Part shown: piece after piece, positions 15,258 to 24,362 of the stretch | Layout of the letters: each line of letters opens with the position of its first letter | Position numbering within the stretch: the first letter of the stretch is position 1 | DNA from: Phreatobacter oligotrophus | GTDB lineage: Bacteria > Pseudomonadota > Alphaproteobacteria > Rhizobiales > Phreatobacteraceae | Assembly: GCF_003046185.1 (NCBI RefSeq) | Contig: NZ_PZZL01000002.1 | Span: 434,001-498,000, forward strand | Length of the DNA: 64,000 bases | Reading direction: 5' to 3' | Position numbers and translations under genes: made by a program | The notes under the pieces: model-generated | Told to the model about the DNA's origin: nothing | The model's input: only the letters and a program-made list of their open reading frames with translations | Databases searched by the model: none

Positions 15258-17020
15258 CAGGAGGGCCCTCCGGCGGTGGCCGGCGGCAGCACGATGGTGA
15301 AGGTGGCGCCGCGGCCTGGCGCCGCATTGGCGGCGGTGATGCGGCCGCCATGCAGTTCGACGATGCGGCGGCAGATGAACAGGCCGAGGCCGGTGGAGCT
15401 CTCGCCGCCCGTCGGCGTGGCGGAGAGGCGCTGGAAGCGGCCGAAGAGGCGCTGCTGGTCCTCGGGCGTCAGGCCCGGCCCGCTATCGGTCACGGCGATG
15501 GAATGGCCCGCCTCCGAGCCGGAGAGCGTCACGGTGATGCGCCCGCCGGGCGGCGAATATTTCACGGCGTTGGAGACGAGGTTGTCGATGGCCTCGCGCA
15601 GGCGGTCGGGGTCGCCGCGGCCGGTGAGGCTGTCGGGGCCGTGATAGAGCAGCAGCTGGCCCTTGCGGTCGGCGAGCGGCACGTTGGCGTCGAGGACGGC
15701 GCCGACGATGGCGGCCGTGTCGATATCGGCAAAGCGCAGCTGCACGTCCTCGGCATCGAGCATGGCGTCGGCGAGGAGCTCGTCGACCATCGAGGTCATA
15801 CGGGCGACCGAGGAGCGGATCTGCTCGATCTGGCCGCGGGCGCGGTCGATGTTCGGCGGGCTCAGCGCCAGGAGCTCGTTCATCATCTCGGAGCGGCCGA
15901 GGATGACGCCGAGCGGGTTCTTCAGGTCATGGGCGACCGTGCCGAGCACCTCGGCCTTGTGGTCGTTGGTGCGCTTCAGCCGCTGCCACTGCGCCTTCAG
16001 CCGCTCGTTGGCGGCGGTGAGCTGGCGGGTGCGGTCGGCGACGCGCTTTTCCAGCGTGGCATTGGCAGCCTGGAGCTGCTCGTAGAGCAGAACCGTGTCG
16101 AAGGCCGCCGGCAGGCTGCCGCAGAAGACGCCGAGGAGCGCGGCCTGCGTCTCGGTCGGCGGCTCCTCGCAGACCAAGGCGACGACGACGTCGCGGCCGC
16201 CCGCCGTGTGCAGCATGACGCCGACATCGTGGCCGCCGGCGAGCGAGGCCCCGGCAGCGAAGGTACGGGCGACGAGATCATCGACGCGGCCGGGCAGGAC
16301 GCGGCCGGAGAGCTCGCCCATGGCGTTGCGGGCGGCAAGGACGCGGGTCGCGCCGGCCTCGCGCATCACCACGGCGCCCTCGCCGCACTGGCCGACGAGG
16401 GCTGCGGCTTCGGCGAGGACGGCGGCGGCGAGGCGCTCGCTGCCGGGCAGGCCGTAGATGCGGGCGGAAGCGCCGACGATGGCCTCGAGGCCGCGGCGCA
16501 TCTCGGTGAGGCGGATCAGCTGCTGGTGGCTGCGCAGGGCGGCGGTGAGCGAGGTGAAGAGCTTGTCGCCGGTGAGCTCGGTCTTCGCCTTGTAGTCGTT
16601 GATGTCATAGTCGACGATGACCTGCCGCTCCGGCGCCTGGCCGGGCTGGCCGGTGCGCAGGATGATGCGGACCGTGTCGTTGCCGAGCTCCTTGCGGATG
16701 TATTCGACGAGGTCGAGGCCGGCGCCGTCGCTCTCCATCACCACGTCGAGCAGCACCACCGCCATGTCGGGATGGCGGGCGAGGAGACTGCGGCCCTCGG
16801 CGGCGGAGAAGGCGGAATGGAGGTCGAGGCGGTGGCCGGCGAGCTGGTAGTCGGACAGCGCGTATTTGGTGCCGGAATGGACCGCCGGATCATCATCGAT
16901 GATGGCGACCTTCCAGCGGCCCGCGACGGCCACGTCGGCGACGGGTCCGTCCTCGAAGATGGCGACGAGATCGTCATCCTCGGGCGTCATGCGCGTCTCG
17001 GCGTCGTTCTCGGACGTCAT
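15257..17020 (-). CDS. Receiver-DUF3369-histidine kinase
   Basis: 587 residues, cytoplasmic (no membrane helix). It has an atypical N-terminal receiver at 36-165 with phospho-site D92 in VLLDVVMES, then a GAF-like DUF3369 region at about 170-315. A coiled coil at 315-355 contains LEKRVADRTRQL. The HisKA has H364 in TVAHDLKNPLG, and the HATPase has SNAVKYSPPGG and STGLGLFICRR. The receiver in front of a kinase suits a relay from the membrane kinase encoded just upstream, whose stop overlaps this start by ATGA. An alternative start is M11. Confidence 0.92.
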   Translation of the reverse strand: MTSENDAETRMTPEDDDLVAIFEDGPVADVAVAGRWKVAIIDDDPAVHSGTKYALSDYQLAGHRLDLHSAFSAAEGRSLLARHPDMAVVLLDVVMESDGAGLDLVEYIRKELGNDTVRIILRTGQPGQAPERQVIVDYDINDYKAKTELTGDKLFTSLTAALRSHQQLIRLTEMRRGLEAIVGASARIYGLPGSERLAAAVLAEAAALVGQCGEGAVVMREAGATRVLAARNAMGELSGRVLPGRVDDLVARTFAAGASLAGGHDVGVMLHTAGGRDVVVALVCEEPPTETQAALLGVFCGSLPAAFDTVLLYEQLQAANATLEKRVADRTRQLTAANERLKAQWQRLKRTNDHKAEVLGTVAHDLKNPLGVILGRSEMMNELLALSPPNIDRARGQIEQIRSSVARMTSMVDELLADAMLDAEDVQLRFADIDTAAIVGAVLDANVPLADRKGQLLLYHGPDSLTGRGDPDRLREAIDNLVSNAVKYSPPGGRITVTLSGSEAGHSIAVTDSGPGLTPEDQQRLFGRFQRLSATPTGGESSTGLGLFICRRIVELHGGRITAANAAPGRGATFTIVLPPATAGGPS

Positions 17021-19050
17021 GCGGGGTCCTGACGGTCGGGCTCCTGCGGCGCGACCAGCGGCAGGACGATGCGGAAGGTCGTGCCGGCGCCGGGCGTCGA
17101 GGACAGGGCAATACGCCCGCCGAGCCGGCGTGTCACGATGTTGAAGACGATGTTGAGGCCGAGGCCCGTGCCGCCCTCGCCGCGCTTGGTGGTGAAGAAC
17201 GGATCATAGGCCTGCCGCTGCACCTCGGCAGACATGCCGATGCCGTCGTCGCGGAAGGTGATGACGACATTGTCGCCCTCCTGCACCGCGTCGATGGCGA
17301 AGGTGCCGCTGCGCCCGTCCGGGAAGGCGTGGGTGAGTGCATTGATGAAGAGGTTGGTGACGACCTGCCCGTAGGGGCCGGGATAGCTGTCGAGGACGAT
17401 GCCGGCGGGCACCGAGACCGCGAGTTGCACGGGCGCGCGGCGCAGCGTCGGCCGGAGGCTGGCGACGATCTGGTCGGTCGCCTCGGCGAGGTCAAAGGCG
17501 CGGCGGTCGGCATGGCTGCGGTCCACCGCCACCTGCTTGAAGGCCTGGATCATCTCGCCGGCGCGCTGGAGGTTGAGCGAGAGCTGGTTCGCCGCCTCGC
17601 GGCTGCCCTGCACGAATTCGGTGAGGCGCGAGCGGCGCAACTCGCCGCGCTCCACGTCGGCGGCGAAATCGTCGACGCGGCGGGCGAGCGTCGAGGCGAC
17701 GGTGAGCGAGATGCCGATGGGGTTGTTCACCTCGTGGGCGACGCCGGCGACGAGGCCGCCGAGGGCCGCGAGCTTCTCGGCCTCAACCAGGCTCTGCTGC
17801 GTGTCGCGCAGCTCCGACAGTGCCGTCTCGGCGCGGTTCTTGGCGGCGACCAGGTCGCGCTCGGCCTTCTGCTTCTCGATGGCATTCTGGCGGAAGACCT
17901 CGACGGCGCGGGCCATGCGGCCGAGATCGTCGGAGGCGGAGAGGCCGGAGGGTTGGCGGGCGAGGTCGCCGGCGACGATGGCGTTCATGCTGCCGGCCAG
18001 GTCATCGAGCGGCACGCGGATGGAGCGGGCGATGAGCGTCCAGATCACCGCGACGATGGCGAGGAAGATGCCGGCAATGCCCACCGCCTGGACGAAGACG
18101 ATCCGCAACGTCTCGTCGAGCCGGGCCTGGGCGGCGTCCTCCTTGGCGCGGACGCGCTCGGCGACCTCCTGGATGACGGTGGCCATGACCGCCTGGTTGC
18201 CGTCGATCTCCACCTGCAGCAGGCGGTTCTGCATGCCGAGGACCTGGATCATCCGGCCGAAGCCCGCCCGCAGCGCCGTGGTGCGCTCGAGCAGCGTCTT
18301 CAGCGCCGCACGCTGGAACTCGGTCTCGGCGAGGTCGACCATGACCGGCGCGGTGGCTTGGATCACCTCGATGGAGCGGGAGGCCTCGCGCTGCGCCTGC
18401 ACCGACTGGGTGAGGTAATAGTCGTTGATGGCGACGAGGAAGATCGAGAAGGCCTCGCGCGACTTGCCGAGCGACGGGGCGATCAGGGCGGCGCGGTCGT
18501 TCATGGCCGTCTCGACCACGGCATAGAGCTGCGAGAGCTCGCTGGCGGGCCTGCGGATCTCGTTCTCGTAGATGGAGGAAATGGTCTCGCGCACCGAGCG
18601 CAGCTCGTCGAAGCCGAGCATGAAGCGCTCGGTGACGGAGGAGACGGAGCGCGCCGGGTTCTGCAGGGCGAGGTCGATCTCCTGCTCGATGGCGAGCTTA
18701 GCCAGGAGCGCCTTGCGCCTCTGCTCGATCTCGTTCAGCACCGTCTCGTTCGGCAGGGCGAAGTAGCGGTGGATCAGGGTCTGCAGCCGGCCCGCATCAT
18801 TCTCGATGGAGGCGAGGAGGCGGTCGATGCGGCGGGCCTCCTGCAGGTCGTCCCAGGCCGAGCGGATGGCCCGCGCGCCCGAGGCGATGAGCAGCATCAG
18901 GAGGGTGATGAAGGCGAGGTTGAGGATGACGATGGTGGCGATGCGCCAGCGCACGGGGATGCGGCGGAACTGCTCCGACGCCCAGTCGAGCCGGCCGCTG
19001 ATGCTGCGCTTGGCTGGTCCTGCCTGCACTGTCGCACCGCTCACCGCCAT
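17017..19050 (-). CDS. Membrane histidine kinase of the TRAP-linked operon
   Basis: 677 residues. Membrane helices at about 37-58 and 318-341 bound a large periplasmic helical sensor (60-317). HAMP follows (about 342-395), then a coiled coil, HisKA with H439 in GVAHEVNNPIG, and HATPase with NLFINALTHAF and GGTGLGLNIV. The start ATG 19050 overlaps the stop of the DctP-like gene (TGATG). The natural reading is that the upstream periplasmic binding protein presents its ligand to this sensor, as in TRAP-associated two-component systems (inference). Confidence 0.93.
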   Translation of the reverse strand: MAVSGATVQAGPAKRSISGRLDWASEQFRRIPVRWRIATIVILNLAFITLLMLLIASGARAIRSAWDDLQEARRIDRLLASIENDAGRLQTLIHRYFALPNETVLNEIEQRRKALLAKLAIEQEIDLALQNPARSVSSVTERFMLGFDELRSVRETISSIYENEIRRPASELSQLYAVVETAMNDRAALIAPSLGKSREAFSIFLVAINDYYLTQSVQAQREASRSIEVIQATAPVMVDLAETEFQRAALKTLLERTTALRAGFGRMIQVLGMQNRLLQVEIDGNQAVMATVIQEVAERVRAKEDAAQARLDETLRIVFVQAVGIAGIFLAIVAVIWTLIARSIRVPLDDLAGSMNAIVAGDLARQPSGLSASDDLGRMARAVEVFRQNAIEKQKAERDLVAAKNRAETALSELRDTQQSLVEAEKLAALGGLVAGVAHEVNNPIGISLTVASTLARRVDDFAADVERGELRRSRLTEFVQGSREAANQLSLNLQRAGEMIQAFKQVAVDRSHADRRAFDLAEATDQIVASLRPTLRRAPVQLAVSVPAGIVLDSYPGPYGQVVTNLFINALTHAFPDGRSGTFAIDAVQEGDNVVITFRDDGIGMSAEVQRQAYDPFFTTKRGEGGTGLGLNIVFNIVTRRLGGRIALSSTPGAGTTFRIVLPLVAPQEPDRQDPA

Positions 19051-20027
19051 CAGCGGGCCTGGCGGATGCGGGCGACCAGGGCGGCGAGCGAGGGCTCGCT
19101 GGCATAGCGCTCGACGATGGGGCGCACCGCCGCCTCGAAACCGCTGCGGTCCTGCAGCGTGACGACGGAGACGCCCTGCGCCTCGGCCTCGCGGCGGGAG
19201 GTCGCCTCGAGCTTCTGCCACTCGCTGCGCATGGCGAGGGCCGATTCCCGCGCCGCGGCGCGGAAGATGGCCTGTTCCTCGGCCGTCAGCTCCTCCCAGC
19301 ACTTCTTCGACACGACCAGCACCTCGGGGCTCATCGTGTGCTCGGTGAGGGTGATGTGGCGGGCGGCGCGGAAATGGTCGGTGGTCACATAGGAGGGCCA
19401 GTTGTTCTCGGCGCCATGGATGAGGCCGGTGGTGAGGCTCACCGTCACCTGGCCATAGGGCAATGCCACCGGCTCGGCGCCCAGCGCCCGCATCATCTCC
19501 ACCATCATGTCGGACTGCTGGACGCGGATGCGCAGGCCCTTGAGGTCCTCGACGCGGCGGATGGGGCGGGACGAATTGTAGATGGAGCGCGCGCCGGAAT
19601 CGTAGAAGGCGAGGCCGATCAGGCCGTAGCGCTCGAAGCTCGCGAGGATGTCGTCGCCGACCGGCCCATCGAGCACGGCATGGAGATGGTCCACCGAGCG
19701 GAAGAGGAACGGCAGGGCGAGGATGTTCGCCTCGGGGATGAAGCTCGCCAGCGGGGCGACATTGGTGCGGTTGATGTCGATGGCGCCGATGCGGGTCTGC
19801 TCGATCGTTTCCTTCTCCTCGCCGAGCTGGCGCGAATGAAAGATGCGGAGCGTGTGGCGGCCGCTCGTGCGCTCGGTGATGAGGCGGCCCATCAGCTCCA
19901 GCGCCTTCACCGTCGGATAGTCGGCGGGCTGGGTATCGGCGACGCGGAATTCGCGCGCCGCGACGGGCGCCATGGCCAGTACTGCCAGCATCGCGGCAGC
20001 CGCAAGGCGTGACAGCCAGCGTTCCAT
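19050..20027 (-). CDS. TRAP transporter DctP-family substrate-binding protein
   Basis: 325 residues with a signal peptide (MERWLSRLAAAAMLAVLAMAPVAA is split by the cleavage at AAREF). Typical DctP segments: LGEEKETIEQTRIGAIDI, ANILALPFLFRSVDH, GLRIRVQQSDMM, and HGAENNWPSYVTTDHF, where the conserved Asn and aromatic residues shape the carboxylate pocket. GGGAGG lies before ATG 20027. No DctQ or DctM membrane subunits are in the operon or the window. It is followed by two kinases and a regulator with overlapping codons, so a sensing role is more likely than transport. Confidence 0.92.
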   Translation of the reverse strand: MERWLSRLAAAAMLAVLAMAPVAAREFRVADTQPADYPTVKALELMGRLITERTSGRHTLRIFHSRQLGEEKETIEQTRIGAIDINRTNVAPLASFIPEANILALPFLFRSVDHLHAVLDGPVGDDILASFERYGLIGLAFYDSGARSIYNSSRPIRRVEDLKGLRIRVQQSDMMVEMMRALGAEPVALPYGQVTVSLTTGLIHGAENNWPSYVTTDHFRAARHITLTEHTMSPEVLVVSKKCWEELTAEEQAIFRAAARESALAMRSEWQKLEATSRREAEAQGVSVVTLQDRSGFEAAVRPIVERYASEPSLAALVARIRQAR

Positions 20028-20274
20028 CCCCTGCCTCCCCCATCCGGCCCTGCGGCCTTTGCCGATCAGCATGCCATAGAAGCGGCGGTCCTCGCCACGG
20101 TCCCGCTCATCCGCCCGGCTGCTTTGGAACAGGCGGCTGTTTCAGCGGCGCGACGGCCGGCTGAAAACTGCGCAACGTCGGGGCTGGCAGGCGGCATGCC
20201 GGAGAAACCGACGGGACGGAAAGGTCCGCCCCGTCGCGGAGCCCTCGGGCGCCGCTCCCACAAGGACATGATCA

Positions 20275-20586
20275 ATGCGCATCACCACCCGTCTTCTCGC
20301 CACCCTCGTTCTGGTCGGCGCCGGCGCCACCGCGAGCCTCGCCCAGGGGGCGAACGAGATCGGCGTGCCCTCCTGCGACCGCTTCATCACCGACTACGAG
20401 GCCTGCATCACCACCAAGGTGCCGGAAGCCCAGCGCGGCGCCTTCTCCCAGCAGATCACCCAGCTGCGCGGCACCTGGCGTGAGCTTGCCCGCGACGGCC
20501 AGGCCCGCCAGCAGCTCGACTCGGTCTGCACCGCCCAGAGCGCCCAGCTCCGGCAGGTGATGGCGCCCTACGGCTGCTCGTTCTAA
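20275..20586 (+). CDS. Small secreted four-cysteine protein
   Basis: 103 residues with a signal peptide (MRITTRLLATLVLVGAGATA, cleavage near SLAQ). Four Cys occur in PSCDRF, EACITT, SVCTAQ and YGCSF, consistent with two disulfides in a helical hairpin. AAGGA is eight bases before ATG 20275. Function unknown. Its last four bases overlap the end of the convergent VasI-like gene. Confidence 0.8.
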   Translation: MRITTRLLATLVLVGAGATASLAQGANEIGVPSCDRFITDYEACITTKVPEAQRGAFSQQITQLRGTWRELARDGQARQQLDSVCTAQSAQLRQVMAPYGCSF

Positions 20587-21188
20587 CGCGGGCAGTCCGC
20601 CAGGAGCCGCGTGCGGATGGCGGCGAGCCCGTCCAGCTGGAAGGTGCCCTCGAACCGCCACCGCCGCGAGCCTTCGAGGCGGATGAACAGCGTGCCGGTC
20701 TCCGGCAGCTGCCTGAGAAGCTCACGGACGTCGCCGGGAAAGGCGGCCTCCGTGAGATCACGGCCGACGGACCAGACATCGCCCGGCGCCAGGCGATCGT
20801 TGACGCGGACGGTGACGAAGACGGTCGCACCCGCGAGGATCGGTGTGTCGCGGCGCACCGACAGGCTGGCGCGATCGTCACGGCAGGAGAGGACGAGGAT
20901 GATCCCCTCCTCGCTCCAGGACTCCAGCGGCAGCTGCTCGACGACGAGGCGGCGGTCCGCCATGGCCTGCCCCTGCCGCCAGCGGCCGGTGAGGCCTGAC
21001 GAGGGCCCGGCCGGCTGACCGGCTGCGAGGGCGTCGAAGCAGGCGAGGCGCTCGGTCGTGGCCGTGATGGCGGCGCACTGGCGCAGGCTCGCCGCGAGAT
21101 CGGGCGCGGCAACGGCTGGCATTCCCGCCGCGAAGGCGACGCTGGCGCCGGCGATCAATCCCCTGAAGCCCTTGATCATGACCCGCAT
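20583..21188 (-). CDS. Secreted protein resembling the VasI/TagO family
   Basis: 201 residues with a signal peptide. After cleavage the segment SLRQCAAITATTERLACFDALA, here cited as CAAI and RLACFDAL, is the hallmark N-terminus of this group. A beta-rich C-terminal domain with SVGRDLTEAAFPG follows. The family is named from type VI secretion loci, but no such genes are in the window and many stand-alone relatives exist, so a secretion role should not be assumed. The start could be ATG 21188 or the next Met at 21179. Confidence 0.7.
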   Translation of the reverse strand: MRVMIKGFRGLIAGASVAFAAGMPAVAAPDLAASLRQCAAITATTERLACFDALAAGQPAGPSSGLTGRWRQGQAMADRRLVVEQLPLESWSEEGIILVLSCRDDRASLSVRRDTPILAGATVFVTVRVNDRLAPGDVWSVGRDLTEAAFPGDVRELLRQLPETGTLFIRLEGSRRWRFEGTFQLDGLAAIRTRLLADCPR

Positions 21189-21268
21189 GTGGTGCGCGGC
21201 GGCAGCGGGACAAGCGCGCCCTTGGTCGCAGGGGGCCTGTGGCGCCAGGTCCGGAAAGCCTCCTCATT

Positions 21269-21420
21269 GCCCCTCACCCTTCCCTCTCCCCGCGAGCGGG
21301 GAGAGGGCGCAACAGCGTCGCGATCCCATGAGATCCGACCTGCCTGGCAAGACCGTTGGTCGAAGGCGCGACGTCGACGTCCCCTCTCCCCGCGAGCGGG
21401 GAGAGGGAAGGGTGAGGGGC
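21269..21420. repeat. Intergenic palindromic element, family A copy 1
   Basis: A 152-bp element fills most of the 331-bp gap before the GNAT gene. Two hairpins with arms CCCTCTCCCCGC/GCGGGGAGAGGG face each other. The element is bounded by GCCCCTCACCCTT on the left and its complement on the right, so the whole is itself a large palindrome. Copies at 23331 and 27776 share ends and parts of the central 75-90 bp. It resembles REP/BIME-type or MITE-like repeats. Confidence 0.85.
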
Positions 21421-21519
21421 CATTGTGTTCCACGCCGCACGCGCAAGGTTGCCGTGACGCAGCGAGGCTAGCGGCCTGGGGTCCGTCCCCCGATATTCCC
21501 TGACCACAGGGAGGTGCCC

Positions 21520-21783
21520 ATGGCCGACAGCTTCCACGACGACACGGCGCGCAGCCGCTTCGAGCTCGACGTCGACGGGCGCACCGCCTTTGCGCGCTAC
21601 CGCCGGCAGGACGAGCGCCTCGTCATCGAGCATGTGGAGGCCGAGCCGGCGCTGCGCGGCACCGGGGCCGCCGGCCGGCTGATGGAGCGCATCGTCGCCG
21701 TTGCGGCGGAGGAGAAGCGCGCCATCGTGCCGCTCTGCGGCTATGCGGCGAGCTGGCTCCGGCGCCACGAGCGCCGGGCCTGA
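21520..21783 (+). CDS. Small GNAT-fold N-acetyltransferase (YjdJ type)
   Basis: 87 residues, the size of the minimal GNAT family. Acetyl-CoA loop is seen in ALRGTGAAGRLMERIV, followed by IVPLCGYAASWLRRH, the characteristic end of this subfamily. The start ATG 21520 follows GGGAGG with six-base spacing; a GTG six bases earlier lies inside that ribosome site. Substrate unknown. Convergent with the FAD-linked dehydrogenase, 7 bp apart. Confidence 0.85.
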   Translation: MADSFHDDTARSRFELDVDGRTAFARYRRQDERLVIEHVEAEPALRGTGAAGRLMERIVAVAAEEKRAIVPLCGYAASWLRRHERRA

Positions 21784-21790
21784 AGCGCCC

Positions 21791-23203
21791 TCACCCCGCC
21801 ATCTTGCCGGGGTTCATGATGTTCTGCGGGTCGACCGCGCGCTTCAGCGAGACCATGAGGGCGAGGGCCGCGTCGCCATGCTCGGCGGCGAGATACTTCA
21901 TCTTCCCCTGGCCGACGCCGTGCTCGCCGGTGCAGGTGCCCTCCATGGCGAGCGCCCGCTCGACGATGCGGCCCATGAAGGCCTTGCAGGCTTCGACGCT
22001 CGCCGGATCGGTCTCGTCCATCAGCGGCAGGACGTGGAAATTGCCGTCGCCGACATGGCCGACGATGGGAGCGATGAGGCCGCTCGCCTCGATGTCCTTC
22101 TTGGTCTCATCGATGCATTCGGCGAGCCGCGAGATCGGCACGCAGACATCCGAGGACTGGCCCTTCCAGCCGGGCTTGAGCGCCATGGCCGCCCAGTAGG
22201 CATCGTGCCGGGCCTGCCAGAGCCGCGTGCGGTCCTCGGCCTTCGCTGCCCACTGGAAATCGCCGGCGCCGAAATCGTCGGCGATCGCCCGGAAGCGCTC
22301 GACCTGCTCGGCGACGCCCGCCTCGGTGCCGTGGAACTCCAGGAGCAGCAGCGGCTTTTCGGGCAGCAACAGCTTCGAATAGGCATTGACCGCGCCGACC
22401 TGGACCTCGTCGAGGAGCTCGATGCGGGCCATGGGGATGCCGGTCTGGATGGCGGCGATGGTTGCGTCCGCCGCATCCTTCACGGTCGGGAAGGTGCAGG
22501 TCGCGGCCGAGATGGCCTCGGGGATGCCGTGCAGCTTGAGGGTGATCTTGGTGATGATGCCGAGCGTGCCCTCGGAGCCAACGAAGAGGCGGGTGAGGTC
22601 ATAGCCGGCGGAGGTCTTGCGGGCGCGGCGGGCGGTGTCGATCACCTCGCCGTTCGGCAGCACCACTTCGAGGGCGATGACATTGTCCTTCATCGTGCCG
22701 TAGCGCACCGCATTGGTGCCGGAGGCGCGGGTCGCGGCCATGCCGCCGATGGAGGCGTCGGCGCCGGGATCGATGGGGAAGAACAGGCCCATGTCCCGCA
22801 GGTACTCGTTGAGCTGCTTGCGGGTGACGCCGGGCTCGACCACCACGTCGAGGTCCTCGGCATGGACCTCGATGATGCGCTTCATCAGCGAGGTGTCGAC
22901 GGAGATCCCGCCGAAGGGCGCGTTGACGTGGCCCTCGAGCGAGGAGCCGGTGCCGAAGGGAATGACCGGCATGCCGTGGGCGGCGGCGACCTTCATGACC
23001 GTCACGCAGTCCTCGGTGCTCTCGGCGAAGACGACCACGTCCGGCGGCTGGTTCTCGATCCAGGTGAGAGTGTGGGCGTGCTGCTGGCGCACCGCCTGCG
23101 AGGTCACCGCGCGGTTGCCGAAGCGCGCCTGAAGCTCGCCGACGACGGCGGCGACGGTCTCCGGCGAGGGGCGGGTGCGGGTGGCGGGCGTATCAGGCAG
23201 CAT
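21791..23203 (-). CDS. FAD-linked D-lactate/glycolate dehydrogenase-type oxidoreductase
   Basis: 470 residues. N-terminal FAD-binding PCMH domain with VIPFGTGSSLEGH, VEPGVTRKQLNEYL and GGMAATRASGTNAVRYG. The C-terminal FAD-oxidase domain has GHVGDGNFH and GEHGVGQGKMKYL, with the conserved His residues used for hydroxy-acid binding. It most resembles cytochrome-linked D-lactate dehydrogenase (Dld/GlcD group). The exact 2-hydroxy acid is not determined. ATG 23203 is chosen because upstream sequence runs into the family A repeat. Confidence 0.9.
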   Translation of the reverse strand: MLPDTPATRTRPSPETVAAVVGELQARFGNRAVTSQAVRQQHAHTLTWIENQPPDVVVFAESTEDCVTVMKVAAAHGMPVIPFGTGSSLEGHVNAPFGGISVDTSLMKRIIEVHAEDLDVVVEPGVTRKQLNEYLRDMGLFFPIDPGADASIGGMAATRASGTNAVRYGTMKDNVIALEVVLPNGEVIDTARRARKTSAGYDLTRLFVGSEGTLGIITKITLKLHGIPEAISAATCTFPTVKDAADATIAAIQTGIPMARIELLDEVQVGAVNAYSKLLLPEKPLLLLEFHGTEAGVAEQVERFRAIADDFGAGDFQWAAKAEDRTRLWQARHDAYWAAMALKPGWKGQSSDVCVPISRLAECIDETKKDIEASGLIAPIVGHVGDGNFHVLPLMDETDPASVEACKAFMGRIVERALAMEGTCTGEHGVGQGKMKYLAAEHGDAALALMVSLKRAVDPQNIMNPGKMAG

Positions 23204-23330
23204 GGCGGTCCTCGCATCGCTCCGTCGGATGACGCGGAGTGGTGGGAGGCGGACATTAGGCACTCGTGGGAGCCACGCAAAGGCCGTCGGTCGGGAGGGA
23301 CCGTTGCGGGAGGCATCGGGCATGGCCCTG

Positions 23331-23483
23331 GCCCCTCACCCTTCCCTCTCCCCGCATGCGGGGAGAGGGAGCAACGGCGTTGCGCCTGACGGGGCACCCG
23401 TTCTGCCTGGCATTCCCGGTGAAATGGAACACGACGTCGACGCCCCCTCTCCCCGCATGCGGGGAGAGGTAAGGGTGAGGGGC
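23331..23483. repeat. Intergenic palindromic element, family A copy 2
   Basis: A 153-bp copy occupies the centre of the 365-bp gap between the FAD-linked dehydrogenase and thioesterase genes. The two hairpins have loop sequence AT (CCCCGCATGCGGGG). The inner segment, with GCAACGGCGTTGCGCC and CGACGTCGACG, is shared with copy 3 in reverse orientation. Nothing gene-like was seen in the rest of the gap. Confidence 0.85.
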
Positions 23484-23568
23484 CTGAATGTCGCTTTCAG
23501 GCACGCGGCAGCCCCCTCCCCCGCCCGGCGCATTGCGATCCGCGCTGGCGATCCGCTAAGCCGGAGCC

Positions 23569-24072
23569 ATGAGCCTCTTCGACCTCTGCCCCGACACGGG
23601 CCTCGCCATCACCCCGCCCATGGCCGTGCGGCCGGAGATGATCGACTACAACGGCCACGTGAACGTCGCCTTCTACGTGAAGCTGTTCGACGAGGGGCTC
23701 GACATCCTGTTCGAGCGGATCGGCTTGTCACGGACCTATGTCGAGACGCGGCAGATGAGCTTCTTCGCGCTGGAGGCGCATGTGCGCTACCTCCGCGAGA
23801 TCAGCCTCACCGACCGGGTGCGGATGCGGCTGCGCATCCTCGACCTCGACCCGAAGCGCATCCACTACTGGATGGAGCTGGTCCATGCAGACGAGGGCTG
23901 GCTGTCGGCGACGATGGAATCGATCTCCATCCATGTCGACATGGCCTCGCGCCGCCCGGCGCCCTTCCCGGACGACATCATGGGGCGGCTGACCGCGTGG
24001 CATGCGGCGGATGCGCAAAAGCCGCGCCCGGAGGGCGTCGGCCAGGTCATCGGCATCCGCAGGAAGGCGTGA
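23569..24072 (+). CDS. Hotdog-fold thioesterase (4HBT family)
   Basis: 167 residues. The hotdog acyl-CoA thioesterase motif is clear: MIDYNGHVNVAFYVKLFDEG near residues 24-43, where the Asp and the GHVN loop start the central helix, then the strand LEAHVRYLREI. Acyl-CoA substrate unknown; short-chain carnitine-type dehydrogenase-associated thioesterases look similar. The start ATG 23569 gives the family's short N-terminus. Confidence 0.85.
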   Translation: MSLFDLCPDTGLAITPPMAVRPEMIDYNGHVNVAFYVKLFDEGLDILFERIGLSRTYVETRQMSFFALEAHVRYLREISLTDRVRMRLRILDLDPKRIHYWMELVHADEGWLSATMESISIHVDMASRRPAPFPDDIMGRLTAWHAADAQKPRPEGVGQVIGIRRKA

Positions 24073-24106
24073 GGGCCGGCGCGGCCGAAAATCAGCGCGC
24101 CGACAA

Positions 24107-24268
24107 TCAGCGAGCGAAGGGCAGCGTGTAGGAGCCGCCGAGCGTCGTCATGATGCCGGCGCGGCGCAGCTCGTCGGCCGAGACCACGGTCATGGCCTCG
24201 CGGGCCAGGCGCTCGGCGCGGGCGCGGCGGAAGGCGTTGAGATAGCGGGCGATCGTGGCGAAGAACAT
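24107..24268 (-). CDS. Small basic protein, DUF1127-like
   Basis: 53 residues starting MFFATIARYLNAFRRARAER and containing VVSADELRRAGI. The Arg-rich helix followed by a D-E-L-x-x-x-G-I element is reminiscent of DUF1127 proteins but diverged. GGAGG lies nine bases before ATG 24268. It is next to a clear DUF1127 gene upstream on the same strand. The 16-bp motif shared with 14375 lies 68 bp upstream of the start. Confidence 0.7.
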   Translation of the reverse strand: MFFATIARYLNAFRRARAERLAREAMTVVSADELRRAGIMTTLGGSYTLPFAR

Positions 24269-24335
24269 GGGGGTGCCCTCCTTCGGGGCGCGGCGACGGC
24301 GAGAGCCGGCCCCGCGCTGGCGAGGCCGGCATCCC

Positions 24336-24351
24336 GACGTTTTGGGGAACG
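24336..24351. promoter_or_regulatory. 16-bp motif shared with the region at 14375
   Basis: GACGTTTTGGGGAACG on the plus strand differs from the 14375 copy at one base. It lies between two small minus-strand genes, 68 bp upstream of the 53-residue protein start. Possibly a shared promoter element. Confidence 0.3.
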
Positions 24352-24362
24352 GTGGCGTGCCG

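Noticed and set aside
17017-20043. A single 1008-codon frame covering the kinase and part of the binding-protein gene
   Set aside because: Its first third is an out-of-frame reading of the DctP-like gene. The kinase starts properly at 19050 with an overlapping start/stop.
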